A stretch of 64,000 nt of DNA, taken from JAAFHS01 sp046049665 (GTDB taxonomy: Bacteria > Pseudomonadota > Alphaproteobacteria > Rhodobacterales > Rhodobacteraceae). The translations under genes and the position numbers were made by a program. The stretch covers positions 22,441 to 86,440 of the forward strand of contig JBJOQW010000060.1 of NCBI GenBank assembly GCA_046049665.1, written 5' to 3'. The notes below the pieces were generated by a model. It did not search any database. It was not told the origin of the DNA and worked only from the letters and a program-made list of their open reading frames with translations. This document shows positions 39,655 through 48,968 of this stretch, one piece after another (position 1 is the first letter of the stretch; each line of letters opens with the position of its first letter).

Positions 39655-42358
39655 CGCCCTGTTCGGCCACGCGCGCCACTGTCACCACCTCTTCGTCCGT
39701 GCCCACGTTGAACACACGCACCCCACCCGCAGACCGCGAGCGGAAGCTGATCTGTTCCACCGGCACGCGGATCGACTGGCCCGTGCTGGTGGCAAGCATG
39801 ATCTGATCGCTCGCCTCAACCGGGAAGGACGCCACGATCCGCCCGCCACGTGGGCCCGGAGAAATGGCTTTTACGCCCATGCCACCACGCCCGCGCACCG
39901 GGTAATCATGGCTGGAGGACAGCTTGCCGGAACCGCCCTTTGTGATTGTCAGAATCAGGTCTTCGGCGGCCGACATCTCACTGTAACGTTCGGTGCTAAG
40001 CTGGCCTGCTGCAACGGTTTCTTCTTCATCATCGGCCTCATCCTCGGTCACGCCCGCCATCAGGCGGCGCTGTTTGAGGTAGGCTGCACGTTCTTCCGGT
40101 GTGGCCTCGAAATGGCGGATGATCGCCATTGAAACCACATGGTCACCATCCGCCAGCCTGATGCCCCGCACACCGGTTGAGCCGCGCGATTTGAACACGC
40201 GGATTTCCTGCGTTGAAAAGCGGATCGCGCGGCCAGCCTCGGTCACCAGCATGATATCGTCATTCTCATCCGCAATCGCCGCGTTCACCAGCGTGACGCC
40301 TTCCGGCAGCTTCATCGCGATCTTGCCGTTGCGCATGACATTGGTGAAATCCGACAGGTCATTCTGGCGCACATCGCCGTCCGAGGTCGCAAAGACGATC
40401 TGCAAGGTTTCCCATGCATCTTCGGGCACATCCACCGGCATGAGGGCCGCGATGGAAACCCCTGATTCAATTGGCAAAATGTTCACCATGGCCTTGCCCT
40501 TGGCCGTACGCCCAGCCAGCGGCAGGCGCCATGTCTTCATCTTGTAGACCATGCCATCAGTCGTGAAGAACAGCAGTGGCGTGTGCGTGTTGGCCACGAA
40601 CAGCGTGGTGACCACATCATCTTCCTTGGTCGCCATCGAGGCCAGGCCCTTGCCCCCGCGGTTCTGCGCGCGGAATTCGGCCAGTGGCGTGCGTTTGATA
40701 TAGCCGCCCGAGGTGATGGTCACGACCATGTCTTCACGCTCGATCAGGTCTTCGTCTTCCATATCGCCCGACCAGTCGGTGATTTCGGTCCGGCGCGGCA
40801 CGGCGAAAAGCTGCTTTACCTCGCGCAACTCATCACTGATGATCGCCATGATCCGGTCGCGGCTTCCCAGAATTTCCAAGTAATTCTTGATGCTTGCGGC
40901 CAGTTCTTCAAGTTCGTCGGTGATCGTTTTCACGCCAAGCTGTGTCAGGCGTTGCAGCTGCAGGTCCAGAATGGCGCGTGCCTGGCGTTCTGACAGGTTG
41001 TAGGTGCCGTCGGCGTTGATTGTGTGGCTTGGGTCGTCAATCAGCTTGATATAGGCGGCGATTTCCTGCGCGGGCCAGCGGCGGCTCATCAGTTGTTCGC
41101 GCGCATCGGCTGGCGTGGCCGAGGCGCGGATCGTCGCCACAATCTCATCAACGTTCGTGACAGCCACGGCCAGACCGCACAGGATATGGCTGCGTTCGCG
41201 CGCCTTGCGCAATTCAAACGCCGTGCGGTTTGCTACAACTTCCTCGCGGAAGCTGATGAAATAGCTTAGGAAATCACGCAGTGTGAGCTGTTCTGGCCGC
41301 CCGCCGTTCAGCGCCAGCATGTTGCAGCCGAACGATACCTGCATGGGCGTAAAGCGGAACAGCTGGTTCAGCACGACATCGGCCGTTGCATCACGTTTCA
41401 GCTCGATCACCACACGCACGCCGATCCGGTCGGATTCGTCTTGCACATGGGAAATGCCTTCGATCTTCTTGTCGCGCACCATTTCAGCGATGATTTCAAT
41501 CATCCGCGCCTTGTTGACCTGATAGGGCACCTCATCAATGATGATCGCCCAGCGGTCCTTGCGAATTTCCTCGACCCGCGTTTTCGCGCGGATGATCACC
41601 GAACCGCGCCCCTCCAGATAGGCCTTTCGCGCTCCAGATCGGCCAAGGATCAGCGCGCCTGTCGGGAAATCCGGGGCGGGGATGTAGTCCATCAGCGCTT
41701 CGGTCGACATATCCGGGTTTTCGATCAGGGCCAGCGTGCCGTCGATCACTTCGCCCAGGTTATGCGGCGGAATGCGCGTGGCCATGCCTACGGCAATGCC
41801 CTCGGCCCCGTTGACCAGCATGTTCGGGAAACGCGCTGGCAGAACCGTGGGTTCCTGATCCTTGCCATCGTAATTGTCCTGGAATTCAACGGTTTCCTTG
41901 TCGATATCGGCCAGCAGGAACGCTGCGGGCTTATCCATCCGCACTTCGGTATAGCGCATGGCCGCGGCGTTATCGCCGTCCATGGACCCGAAGTTGCCTT
42001 GGCCGTCGAGCAGCTTCAAGCTCATCGAAAAGGGCTGGGCCATCCGCACAAGGGCATCATAAATCGCAGAGTCGCCATGGGGGTGGTATTTCCCCATCAC
42101 ATCGCCCACAGGGCGGGCCGATTTGCGGTAGGGCTTGTCATGCGCGTTATTGGTTTCGTGCATGGCGTAAAGGATGCGGCGGTGCACGGGTTTCAGGCCA
42201 TCGCGCAGGTCAGGAATGGCGCGCGACACGATCACGCTCATCGCGTAATCAAGGTAGGCGGTCTTCATCTCATCAACGATATCGACATGCGGGCCGGAAA
42301 GGTCTGGCCGCTGCGGCATTTCACCTTCGTTTTCAATGTCTTCGGGTGTGTCGTTCAT
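39641..42358 (-). CDS. gyrA: DNA gyrase subunit A
   Basis: Supercoils DNA with GyrB. 905 residues. Active-site Tyr136 in AMRYTEVRM. The quinolone-resistance region is HPHGDSAIYD (residues 92-101), with Ser97 and Asp101 in the positions of E. coli Ser83 and Asp87, so it is the wild-type, susceptible form. The C-terminal pinwheel has the GyrA box as QNRGGKGL. The start MNDTPEDIENEGEMPQRPDL is preceded by the last plus-strand gap; an ATG at 42358 is the family start. Confidence 0.97.
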   Translation of the reverse strand: MNDTPEDIENEGEMPQRPDLSGPHVDIVDEMKTAYLDYAMSVIVSRAIPDLRDGLKPVHRRILYAMHETNNAHDKPYRKSARPVGDVMGKYHPHGDSAIYDALVRMAQPFSMSLKLLDGQGNFGSMDGDNAAAMRYTEVRMDKPAAFLLADIDKETVEFQDNYDGKDQEPTVLPARFPNMLVNGAEGIAVGMATRIPPHNLGEVIDGTLALIENPDMSTEALMDYIPAPDFPTGALILGRSGARKAYLEGRGSVIIRAKTRVEEIRKDRWAIIIDEVPYQVNKARMIEIIAEMVRDKKIEGISHVQDESDRIGVRVVIELKRDATADVVLNQLFRFTPMQVSFGCNMLALNGGRPEQLTLRDFLSYFISFREEVVANRTAFELRKARERSHILCGLAVAVTNVDEIVATIRASATPADAREQLMSRRWPAQEIAAYIKLIDDPSHTINADGTYNLSERQARAILDLQLQRLTQLGVKTITDELEELAASIKNYLEILGSRDRIMAIISDELREVKQLFAVPRRTEITDWSGDMEDEDLIEREDMVVTITSGGYIKRTPLAEFRAQNRGGKGLASMATKEDDVVTTLFVANTHTPLLFFTTDGMVYKMKTWRLPLAGRTAKGKAMVNILPIESGVSIAALMPVDVPEDAWETLQIVFATSDGDVRQNDLSDFTNVMRNGKIAMKLPEGVTLVNAAIADENDDIMLVTEAGRAIRFSTQEIRVFKSRGSTGVRGIRLADGDHVVSMAIIRHFEATPEERAAYLKQRRLMAGVTEDEADDEEETVAAGQLSTERYSEMSAAEDLILTITKGGSGKLSSSHDYPVRGRGGMGVKAISPGPRGGRIVASFPVEASDQIMLATSTGQSIRVPVEQISFRSRSAGGVRVFNVGTDEEVVTVARVAEQGDDSA

Positions 42359-42550
42359 GTGACGCGTGCCTTTCGGGGGTTACCCCCATATCTTGTTGCA
42401 TTCCTTTTACACCAACTAGGGATAGCGGTGCAATGGCGGCGAGGGCTGTGATTGGCAGCTAGGGGTGCTAAGTGCTAACATATTGTTTTTGTTGAATGTT
42501 AATTTGTCTGTGGCAGGCTTTGCAGACTGCCTGACGAAAGGAGAATTGGC
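42359..42550. other. Divergent gap, gyrA and usg promoters
   Basis: 192 bases. A G+C hairpin GGGGG-TTA-CCCCC lies at 42377-42389 in the gyrA leader, an A+T-rich stretch at 42478-42507 probably holds the usg promoter, and a small hairpin GGCAG/CTGCC lies at 42513-42532. I see no gene. Confidence 0.35.
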
Positions 42551-42820
42551 ATGATCGGAAGTGAGACGGAACTGATGTTGAAGGGTTATGGGCTGACTAC
42601 GGCGGAAATGTTCTACAGGATGCCGGATTATCGTAATGTTCTCAATACCTTCGTGTGGCAGGACTATGATCTGGCGCCGGATTATCCGGCCTTGTTCAAA
42701 TTCATCGAATTCTGGCAGGATCAGATCGAAGGCCCGCTGCATTCGGTGCGCTTTACGCACCGGCGGCTGATTGCGCCGGGGGAATGGCGCAATGTGGTGG
42801 GAGAATGGCGTTTGCATTAG
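42551..42820 (+). CDS. usg: Usg family protein
   Basis: 89 residues, starting MIGSETELMLKGYGLTTAEM. DYDLAPDYPALFKFIEFWQD and LHSVRFTHRRLIAPGEWRNV match the Usg family, named for an upstream trp-associated frame in other bacteria, function unknown. A strong AAAGGAG lies before the ATG at 42551. It stands ahead of the KamA gene, 60 bases away. Confidence 0.88.
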   Translation: MIGSETELMLKGYGLTTAEMFYRMPDYRNVLNTFVWQDYDLAPDYPALFKFIEFWQDQIEGPLHSVRFTHRRLIAPGEWRNVVGEWRLH

Positions 42821-42880
42821 CCACCTTGCCAGCACGCAGGCATTTGCGCATAAGCCCCGCGTTCCTTGCCGGAGGTTTTC

Positions 42881-43921
42881 GTGAACGCCCGCCCCACAGC
42901 GCTGACCACTGTTTCTGGCCTGATTACGGCTGGTCTCGCGCGTGGCAAGGATGCTGCGGCGCTGACCCAAGTGGCAGAACAGTTCCGCATCCGGCTGACG
43001 CCTGCTATGCAAGGGGCGATTGTGGCGGCGGATGATGCGGTCGCGCGGCAGTTTGTGCCCAATGCGGCCGAGCTGAACATCCGTCCCGAAGAACGCACCG
43101 ATCCGATTGGCGACCGGGCGCATATGCCGGTGCCGGGCCTGTCACACCGCTACCCGGACAGGGTGATTTTGGCGGTCACGCAAAGCTGTGCGGTCTATTG
43201 TCGGTTCTGTTTCCGGCGCGAAACGGTGGGCGATAGCGGTGCCTTGCCGGATGCAGCACTGCAAGCAGCCTATGACTATCTGCGCCAAACCCCGACTGTG
43301 CGCGAGGTGATCCTGACAGGGGGCGATCCGTTGATGCTGTCGCCGCGGCGTCTGGGCGCTGTGATGGCGGCCTTGGCGGATCTTCCGCATGTCGAGGTGA
43401 TCCGCCTGCACACGCGCATTCCGGTGGTGGACCCGGCGCGCATCACGCCGCAGATGGTGGCGGCGCTGGACGTGGCAAAGGCGGTGTATGTGGCCATTCA
43501 CACCAACCACGCGCAAGAGCTGACACCGGGGGCCGAGGCGGCCATCGGGCGGTTGACGCGGGCGGGTGTGCCGCTGGTCGCGCAAACCGTGCTGTTGCGG
43601 GGGGTGAATGATACGGTCGAGGCGTTGGAGGCGCTGTTTCGCGCGCTGATCCGGCTGCGGGTGAAACCCTATTACCTGCACCACTGTGATCTGGCGCAAG
43701 GGACCAGCCATTTCCGCACGACGATTGCGGCAGGGCAAGCGCTGATGGCGGCCCTGCGGGGGCGGGTGTCAAGCCTGTGCTTGCCGACCTATGTGCTTGA
43801 TGTGCCGGGCGGATTTGGCAAGATGCCGCTGAACGCGGATTATGCAACGCTGCAGGCCGATGGCAGTTATCTGATCCGCGATTATCAGGGCGGGCTGCAC
43901 AGCTATCGCGACCCGGACTAG
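42881..43921 (+). CDS. KamA/EpmB-like radical SAM lysine 2,3-aminomutase
   Basis: 346 residues from a GTG at 42881 preceded by GGAGG five bases away; an upstream TTG is not supported. The radical-SAM cluster motif is CAVYCRFC (Cys103, 107, 110), followed by VILTGGDPLMLSPRRL and ETVG. AIHTNHAQELTP, VLLRGVNDTVE and KPYYLHHCDLAQGTSHFRT bind PLP and lysine. The length is that of EpmB (beta-lysine for EF-P modification) more than of clostridial KamA. No efp or epmA is in the window, so the role (EF-P or lysine breakdown) is open. Its end overlaps the ocd gene by four bases. Confidence 0.85.
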   Translation: MNARPTALTTVSGLITAGLARGKDAAALTQVAEQFRIRLTPAMQGAIVAADDAVARQFVPNAAELNIRPEERTDPIGDRAHMPVPGLSHRYPDRVILAVTQSCAVYCRFCFRRETVGDSGALPDAALQAAYDYLRQTPTVREVILTGGDPLMLSPRRLGAVMAALADLPHVEVIRLHTRIPVVDPARITPQMVAALDVAKAVYVAIHTNHAQELTPGAEAAIGRLTRAGVPLVAQTVLLRGVNDTVEALEALFRALIRLRVKPYYLHHCDLAQGTSHFRTTIAAGQALMAALRGRVSSLCLPTYVLDVPGGFGKMPLNADYATLQADGSYLIRDYQGGLHSYRDPD

Positions 43922-44958
43922 GCTGCGCGCATCAGCATGCCGAACAGATCGCGCGGATCGTCGGGATCGGCGATCATGTCAAGCTGATCGCAAAACCCGG
44001 TTTCCCGCAGCTTTCCAAGCACATAGCGCAGGGCGCTGAAGTCCTCGATGGCAAAACCCACGGAATCAAACAGGGTGATCTGATCGGGGGCCACGCGGCC
44101 TTTGGCTGTGCCTGCCATGACCTGCCACAGCTCGGTCACGGGATGATCTTCGGGCAATTGCTGGATCTCGCCTTCAATGCGGGTCTGTGGTGGATATTCC
44201 ACAAAGATGCCCGCGCGCAGCAGGATATCACGGTGCAGTTCGGTCTTGCCGGGGCAGTCACCGCCCACGGCGTTGATATGCACGCCTGCGCCCACCATGT
44301 TGTCGGTCAGGATGGTGGCATTGGTCTTGTCCGCCGTGACCGTGGTGATGATCTGCGCGCCCAGTATTGCCTCTTCTGGTGTCGCACACTGGGTAAGGTT
44401 CAGCCCGTAACCTGCCAGATTAGAAGCACATTTCCGCGTGGCGGCAGGATCAATATCATAAAGACGCACCTCGGTTATCCCGCAAATCGCCTTGAAGGCC
44501 AGCGCCTGAAATTCCGCCTGTGCGCCATTGCCAATCAGGGCCATCGTCCCGCCCTTGGGCGCCAGCCATTTTGCCGCCATGGCACTAGTAGCTGCGGTGC
44601 GAAGGGCCGTCAGAATGGTCATTTCCGACAGCAGCAGGGGGTAGCCGGTGGCCACATCGGCCAAGAGGCCGAAGGCGGTAACAGTCTGCAACCCACGCTT
44701 CATGTTTGACGGATGGCCGTTCACATATTTGAAGCCGTAGGTTTCGCCGTCCGAGGTTGGCATCAGCTCGATGACACCAATGTCGGAATGGCTGGCCACG
44801 CGCGGGGTTTTGTCAAACAGTGGCCAGCGGCGGAAATCGGCCTCGATCTCAGCCGCCAGATCAACCATCACGCGCTCGACGCCAAGGTGAAGAACCAGCT
44901 TCATCATGTTGGCAACGCTGACAAAAGGCACGTATGCCTGCTTGGAGGGCGCGTTCAT
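43918..44958 (-). CDS. ocd: Ornithine cyclodeaminase
   Basis: Turns ornithine into proline and ammonia, NAD-dependent. 346 residues. A Rossmann motif MALIGNGAQAEFQALAFKAI, then VRLYDIDPAA and ITTVTADKTNATIL, match the Ocd/mu-crystallin family. Start ATG 44958 follows the arginase stop as TGATG (a GTG one codon before is also possible), so translation is coupled. With arginase this gives arginine to ornithine to proline. Confidence 0.9.
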   Translation of the reverse strand: MNAPSKQAYVPFVSVANMMKLVLHLGVERVMVDLAAEIEADFRRWPLFDKTPRVASHSDIGVIELMPTSDGETYGFKYVNGHPSNMKRGLQTVTAFGLLADVATGYPLLLSEMTILTALRTAATSAMAAKWLAPKGGTMALIGNGAQAEFQALAFKAICGITEVRLYDIDPAATRKCASNLAGYGLNLTQCATPEEAILGAQIITTVTADKTNATILTDNMVGAGVHINAVGGDCPGKTELHRDILLRAGIFVEYPPQTRIEGEIQQLPEDHPVTELWQVMAGTAKGRVAPDQITLFDSVGFAIEDFSALRYVLGKLRETGFCDQLDMIADPDDPRDLFGMLMRAA

Positions 44959-45881
44959 CACAGCCCCCTTGTCATGCGGTCAAACACCTTGCGGCCCATC
45001 AGCGATGCCACCAGATCAACCATCACCCGCGCCGTGCGCCCACGTTCATCCAGAAACGGGTTGAGTTCCACCAGATCAAGCGAGGTGACTAGCCCGGACT
45101 CGTGCAACAGCTCCATCACCAGATGCGCCTCACGCAGTGTCGTGCCGCCGGGCACGGTGGTGCCAACAGCGGGGGCCACGGATGGATCCATGAAATCCAC
45201 ATCCAAAGACACATGCAACATGCCGCCATTGGCGCGCACATGGTTCAGGAAGGTGCGCAGGGGTGCGACGATGCCCTGCTCATCCAGCACGCGCATGTCG
45301 TTGATGGCGATGTCATGGCGCAGCAAGGCCGCATGTTCGGCTGCATCAACCGAGCGGATGCCGAACAGGCAGATACGGTCGGCAGGTACGGGGGCTGGAA
45401 AGGGCGGGAAGGGGGCAAAACCATCACGTCCGGCGATATAGGCCAAGGGCGTGCCGTGCAGATTGCCGCTGGTTGTGGTCTCGAACGTGTGGAAATCGGA
45501 ATGAGCGTCCAGCCACAGCAGGAACAAGGGGCGGCCTGCGCGTTTGGCATGGCTTGCAGCCCCCGCCACTGACCCTAGTGCCAGCGAATGATCGCCCCCC
45601 ATGATCACCGGCATGGCGCCTGCTGACAGGGCATCATCGACGCGGTCAGCCAGAACGTCCGTCCAGCCCAGCGTTTCGGCAAGGTGGTGCACGGCGGGGT
45701 TGGGGTGGCTGACATCGGCCAGATCGGGCAGGGCCACATCGCCCCAATCATCCACACCATGGCCAAGCTCACGCAGGGCAGCGGCAATGCCCGCAACGCG
45801 GTAGGCCGCTGGCCCCATGATGCAACCGGGGTTTTTCTGCCCGGTATCAACCGGCGCGCCAATCAGAATCGTGCTTGCCAT
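44958..45881 (-). CDS. rocF: Arginase
   Basis: Hydrolyses arginine to ornithine and urea with two manganese ions. 307 residues. Metal motifs are GGDHSLALG, DAHSDFHT and SLDVDFMDPS. An N-terminal ILIGAPVDTGQKNPGC is family-typical. Start ATG 45881 (MASTILIGAPVDTGQ). Divergent from an Lrp-type regulator 115 bases away, and followed by ocd with overlapping stop and start. Confidence 0.95.
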   Translation of the reverse strand: MASTILIGAPVDTGQKNPGCIMGPAAYRVAGIAAALRELGHGVDDWGDVALPDLADVSHPNPAVHHLAETLGWTDVLADRVDDALSAGAMPVIMGGDHSLALGSVAGAASHAKRAGRPLFLLWLDAHSDFHTFETTTSGNLHGTPLAYIAGRDGFAPFPPFPAPVPADRICLFGIRSVDAAEHAALLRHDIAINDMRVLDEQGIVAPLRTFLNHVRANGGMLHVSLDVDFMDPSVAPAVGTTVPGGTTLREAHLVMELLHESGLVTSLDLVELNPFLDERGRTARVMVDLVASLMGRKVFDRMTRGL

Positions 45882-45931
45882 GGGTGGGGCCTTTCCTGCT
45901 GCTATGGCATTCTCTGTACATCATGCGATAT

Positions 45932-45944
45932 ATGCCAGCGGCAT
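45932..45944. promoter_or_regulatory. Candidate regulator site, arginase/lrp gap
   Basis: ATGCC-AGC-GGCAT, a perfect 13-base palindrome in the middle of the gap between arginase and the Lrp-type gene. A plausible operator for the regulator, not proven. Confidence 0.4.
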
Positions 45945-45996
45945 TTCGCGCGATGTGGGCGGAATAACGTGCAGAACGGAAGAAGTGGTGAGCAAG

Positions 45997-46428
45997 ATGG
46001 ATGATACGGACCTTGCCCTGATGGCAGAGCTGCGGCGGGATGGGCGGGCATCTCTGTCTGATCTGGCCAGCCGTCTGGGGATCAGCCGGGCGACGGTGCG
46101 CATCCGGATGGAGCGGTTGATCAAAAGCAAGGACATTGCGGGCTTTACGGTGCTGACACGGGTGGACGCAGCCGCGGCGCCGGTGCGCGCGCTGATGCTG
46201 ATCGGGATCGAGGGGCGGGGGGCGGAACGCATCATGGCGCGGCTGGCGGGTTTTGCGGCAGTGACGGCGGTGCATTCGACCAATGGCAAATGGGACCTGA
46301 TCGCAGAGCTTGCTGCCCAGACGCTGGAAGAACTGGATAGCGTGATGTTCCGCATCCGCGAAATTGACGGCGTGATGCAATCAGAGACCAACCTCATCCT
46401 GTCCACGCGCCGCGCCGGCAGACGTTAA
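45997..46428 (+). CDS. Lrp/AsnC-family transcriptional regulator
   Basis: 143 residues from ATG 45997 (MDDTDLALMAELRRDGRASL). N-terminal helix-turn-helix (SLSDLASRLGISRATVRIRM then ERLIKS) and a C-terminal RAM domain (LMLIGIEGRGAERIMARLAG, STNGKWDLIAELAAQTLEEL). Longer starts do not fit the family. It is divergent from arginase, so it is probably the ligand-sensing regulator of arginine and ornithine use. Confidence 0.9.
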   Translation: MDDTDLALMAELRRDGRASLSDLASRLGISRATVRIRMERLIKSKDIAGFTVLTRVDAAAAPVRALMLIGIEGRGAERIMARLAGFAAVTAVHSTNGKWDLIAELAAQTLEELDSVMFRIREIDGVMQSETNLILSTRRAGRR

Positions 46429-46499
46429 GCAAATGTGACGTTTGGCCCATGGTCGCGCGCGGCTGTCCGCGCTAGAACCAAAGCTAACAGGGGGTGCCG

Positions 46500-48467
46500 A
46501 TGATTGTTGAGCTTGGCCATTTTGCGCTGATCCTTGCGCTGGCAGTAGCGGTGATCCAAACCGTTGTGCCGCTGCTGGGCGCGCATCGGAACAATGCGGT
46601 GTGGATGGGGGTGGCGGGGCCTGCGGCGATGCTGCAACTGGCTTTGGTCGGCTTTTCCTTTGCGGCGCTGACCTATGCCTTCATTGTGTCAGACTTTTCG
46701 CTGCGCGTGGTGGTGGCCAATTCGCATACGCTGAAACCGATGCTGTACAAGATTGCGGGCACATGGGGCAACCATGAGGGGTCGCTGCTGCTGTGGGTGC
46801 TGATCCTCGCGCTGTTCGGGGCCTGTGCGGCGGCGTTTGGTGAAAACCTGCCAGCCACGCTGCGCGCGCGCGTCATTGCAGTGCAGGGGTCTATTGGCGT
46901 GGCCTTCCTGTTGTTCATGCTGCTGACATCAAACCCTTTCCTGCGGCTGGATGTGCCACCGATGGACGGACGCGATCTGAACCCGCTTTTGCAAGACCCG
47001 GGTTTGGCCTTTCACCCGCCCTTCCTGTATCTGGGCTATGTTGGCCTGAGCATGGCGTTTTCCTTTGCCGTAGCCGCCCTGATTGAAGGCCGCGTAGATG
47101 CCGCATGGGGCCGCTGGGTACGCCCCTGGACACTGGCCGCGTGGATTTTCCTGACCATCGGCATCGCCCTTGGGTCCTGGTGGGCCTATTACGAACTGGG
47201 CTGGGGCGGGTTCTGGTTCTGGGACCCGGTGGAAAACGCCAGTTTCATGCCGTGGCTGTTCGCGGCCGCCCTGTTGCATTCTGCCATCGTGGTGGAAAAG
47301 CGTGAAAGCCTGAAGGCATGGACGATCCTGCTGGCCATTCTGGCCTTTGGGTTCAGTCTGATAGGAACGTTCATTGTGCGGTCAGGCGTGATTACATCCG
47401 TGCACGCTTTCGCAAATGACCCGGAGCGTGGCGTGTTCATCCTGCTGATTTTGGCCGTCTTCACGGGTGGGGCGCTGATGCTGTATGCCGCGCGGGCAAA
47501 TGTGCTGCAGGCGAAGGGCGTGTTCTCACTTGTCAGTCGCGAAGGCGCGCTGGTCACGAACAATATCCTGCTGGCCGTGTCATCCCTTGTGGTGTTTGTC
47601 GGCACGATCTGGCCGCTGGTGGCCGAAATCGGCTGGGGTGCAAAGCTGAGCGTGGGTGAGCCTTTCTTCAACGCAGCCTTCACGCCCTTCATGGTGGCGC
47701 TTGGGCTTATCCTGCCCGTTGGCAGCGCGCTTGCGTGGAAGCGCGGGTCGATCAGCCGCGCGGTGGTGGGCCTGTGGCCCGTCGCCCTGCTGGCGGTGGC
47801 GCTTGGTGGCCTTGCCTTTGCGATGCAGACAGGGCGCTCGGCGCTTGGGCCGATTGGCGTGATGCTGGGGGTCTGGGTGGTGTTTGGGGCCGTCGCTGAC
47901 CTGTGGTCACGCACGGGGCGGGAAGGGTTTGGCGCGCGGGTGGGCCGCCTGACGCGGTTGCCGCGGGCCGACTGGGGCAAGGCCACGGCACATGCGGGCC
48001 TGGGTGTGACGATCTTTGCGGTGGCCGCGATGAACGCCTGGAAGATCGAGGATATCCGCGTCGTGCAGGAAGGTGACCGTTTTGCGCTTGGTGCCTATGA
48101 GGTGGTGCTGAACAAGGTCACGCAGGCCAATGGGCCGAACTACTCCACGACCATGGCGGAAATGGCGGTATTCCGGGGTGGCACGCCGGTTGCGACATTG
48201 TACCCGGAAAAGCGGTTCTACCCGGTGCAGGGCATGCCAACAACCGAAGCGGCCATCGACTATGGTTTCTTGCGCGACATCTATCTGGTGATTGGCGATC
48301 CGCAGGATGGCGGGGGCTGGGCGGTGCGCAGCTATGTTGAACCCTTTGCCAACTGGCTGTGGGCGGGCGCGCTGCTGATGGCTTTTGGCGGGGCGATCAG
48401 CCTGTCAGACCGGCGCTACCGGGTGGCGGCAGGCGCGCGTCGTGCGGCAGCGGTGCCTGCGGAATGA
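46500..48467 (+). CDS. ccmF: Cytochrome c heme lyase subunit CcmF
   Basis: Integral membrane protein that handles heme and attaches it to apocytochrome c. 655 residues. The heme-handling WWD-type loop is YELGWGGFWFWDPVENASFM with conserved tryptophans; NHEGSLLLWVL is another family motif. ATG 46500 follows AGGGGG; GTG two codons earlier is also possible. Its stop overlaps ccmH by ATGA. Confidence 0.95.
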   Translation: MIVELGHFALILALAVAVIQTVVPLLGAHRNNAVWMGVAGPAAMLQLALVGFSFAALTYAFIVSDFSLRVVVANSHTLKPMLYKIAGTWGNHEGSLLLWVLILALFGACAAAFGENLPATLRARVIAVQGSIGVAFLLFMLLTSNPFLRLDVPPMDGRDLNPLLQDPGLAFHPPFLYLGYVGLSMAFSFAVAALIEGRVDAAWGRWVRPWTLAAWIFLTIGIALGSWWAYYELGWGGFWFWDPVENASFMPWLFAAALLHSAIVVEKRESLKAWTILLAILAFGFSLIGTFIVRSGVITSVHAFANDPERGVFILLILAVFTGGALMLYAARANVLQAKGVFSLVSREGALVTNNILLAVSSLVVFVGTIWPLVAEIGWGAKLSVGEPFFNAAFTPFMVALGLILPVGSALAWKRGSISRAVVGLWPVALLAVALGGLAFAMQTGRSALGPIGVMLGVWVVFGAVADLWSRTGREGFGARVGRLTRLPRADWGKATAHAGLGVTIFAVAAMNAWKIEDIRVVQEGDRFALGAYEVVLNKVTQANGPNYSTTMAEMAVFRGGTPVATLYPEKRFYPVQGMPTTEAAIDYGFLRDIYLVIGDPQDGGGWAVRSYVEPFANWLWAGALLMAFGGAISLSDRRYRVAAGARRAAAVPAE

Positions 48468-48901
48468 TCCGGGTCTTTGTCCTGTGGCTGTGCCTTGCCG
48501 TGCCTGCCCTGGCAGTGCAGCCGGATGAAGTGTTGCCGGACGCGGGGCTAGAGGCGCGGGCGCGGGCGCTGTCGCGCGAGTTGCGCTGCGTGCAGTGCCA
48601 AAGCGAAAGCATTGATGACAGTAATGCATCCATCGCGCGTGACCTGCGTATTCTGGTGCGAGAGCGGCTGCTGGCGGGGGATACGGATGCGCAGGTGCGT
48701 GACTATCTGGTCGAACGCTATGGCGAGTTTGTGCTGCTGAACCCGCCGGCACGCGGGCTGAACTGGGTGTTGTGGCTGGCAGGGCCGGCAATGCTGCTGG
48801 CAGGCGGGGCAATTGCCGTTGCCAGCACGCGCAAACGCGCCGAGCCTGCGGGCCTGACCGAAGAAGAACAGGCACGTCTGCAAGCGTTGACCAAGGACTG
48901 A
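48464..48901 (+). CDS. ccmH: Cytochrome c-type biogenesis protein CcmH
   Basis: Periplasmic-facing thiol reductant for apocytochrome c. 145 residues with an N-terminal signal (MIRVFVLWLCLAVPALAV) and one C-terminal membrane segment (LNWVLWLAGPAMLLAGGAIA). The redox motif is LRCVQCQS. ATGA overlap with ccmF. ccmI does not follow, since the next gene is a crotonase. Confidence 0.94.
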   Translation: MIRVFVLWLCLAVPALAVQPDEVLPDAGLEARARALSRELRCVQCQSESIDDSNASIARDLRILVRERLLAGDTDAQVRDYLVERYGEFVLLNPPARGLNWVLWLAGPAMLLAGGAIAVASTRKRAEPAGLTEEEQARLQALTKD

Positions 48902-48968
48902 CGCGGCGTTTTGCTGGCATGAGGGCGCGGGCGGGGTAGGGTGCGACAAAACCCCGAAAGGTGCCCAG

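Noticed and set aside
41441..42451. Plus-strand frame opposite gyrA
   Set aside because: Antisense to gyrA, no start signal, and its composition follows from the gyrA codons.
42866..42880. TTG start for the KamA-like gene
   Set aside because: The GGAGG at 42871-42875 lies after it and serves the GTG at 42881.
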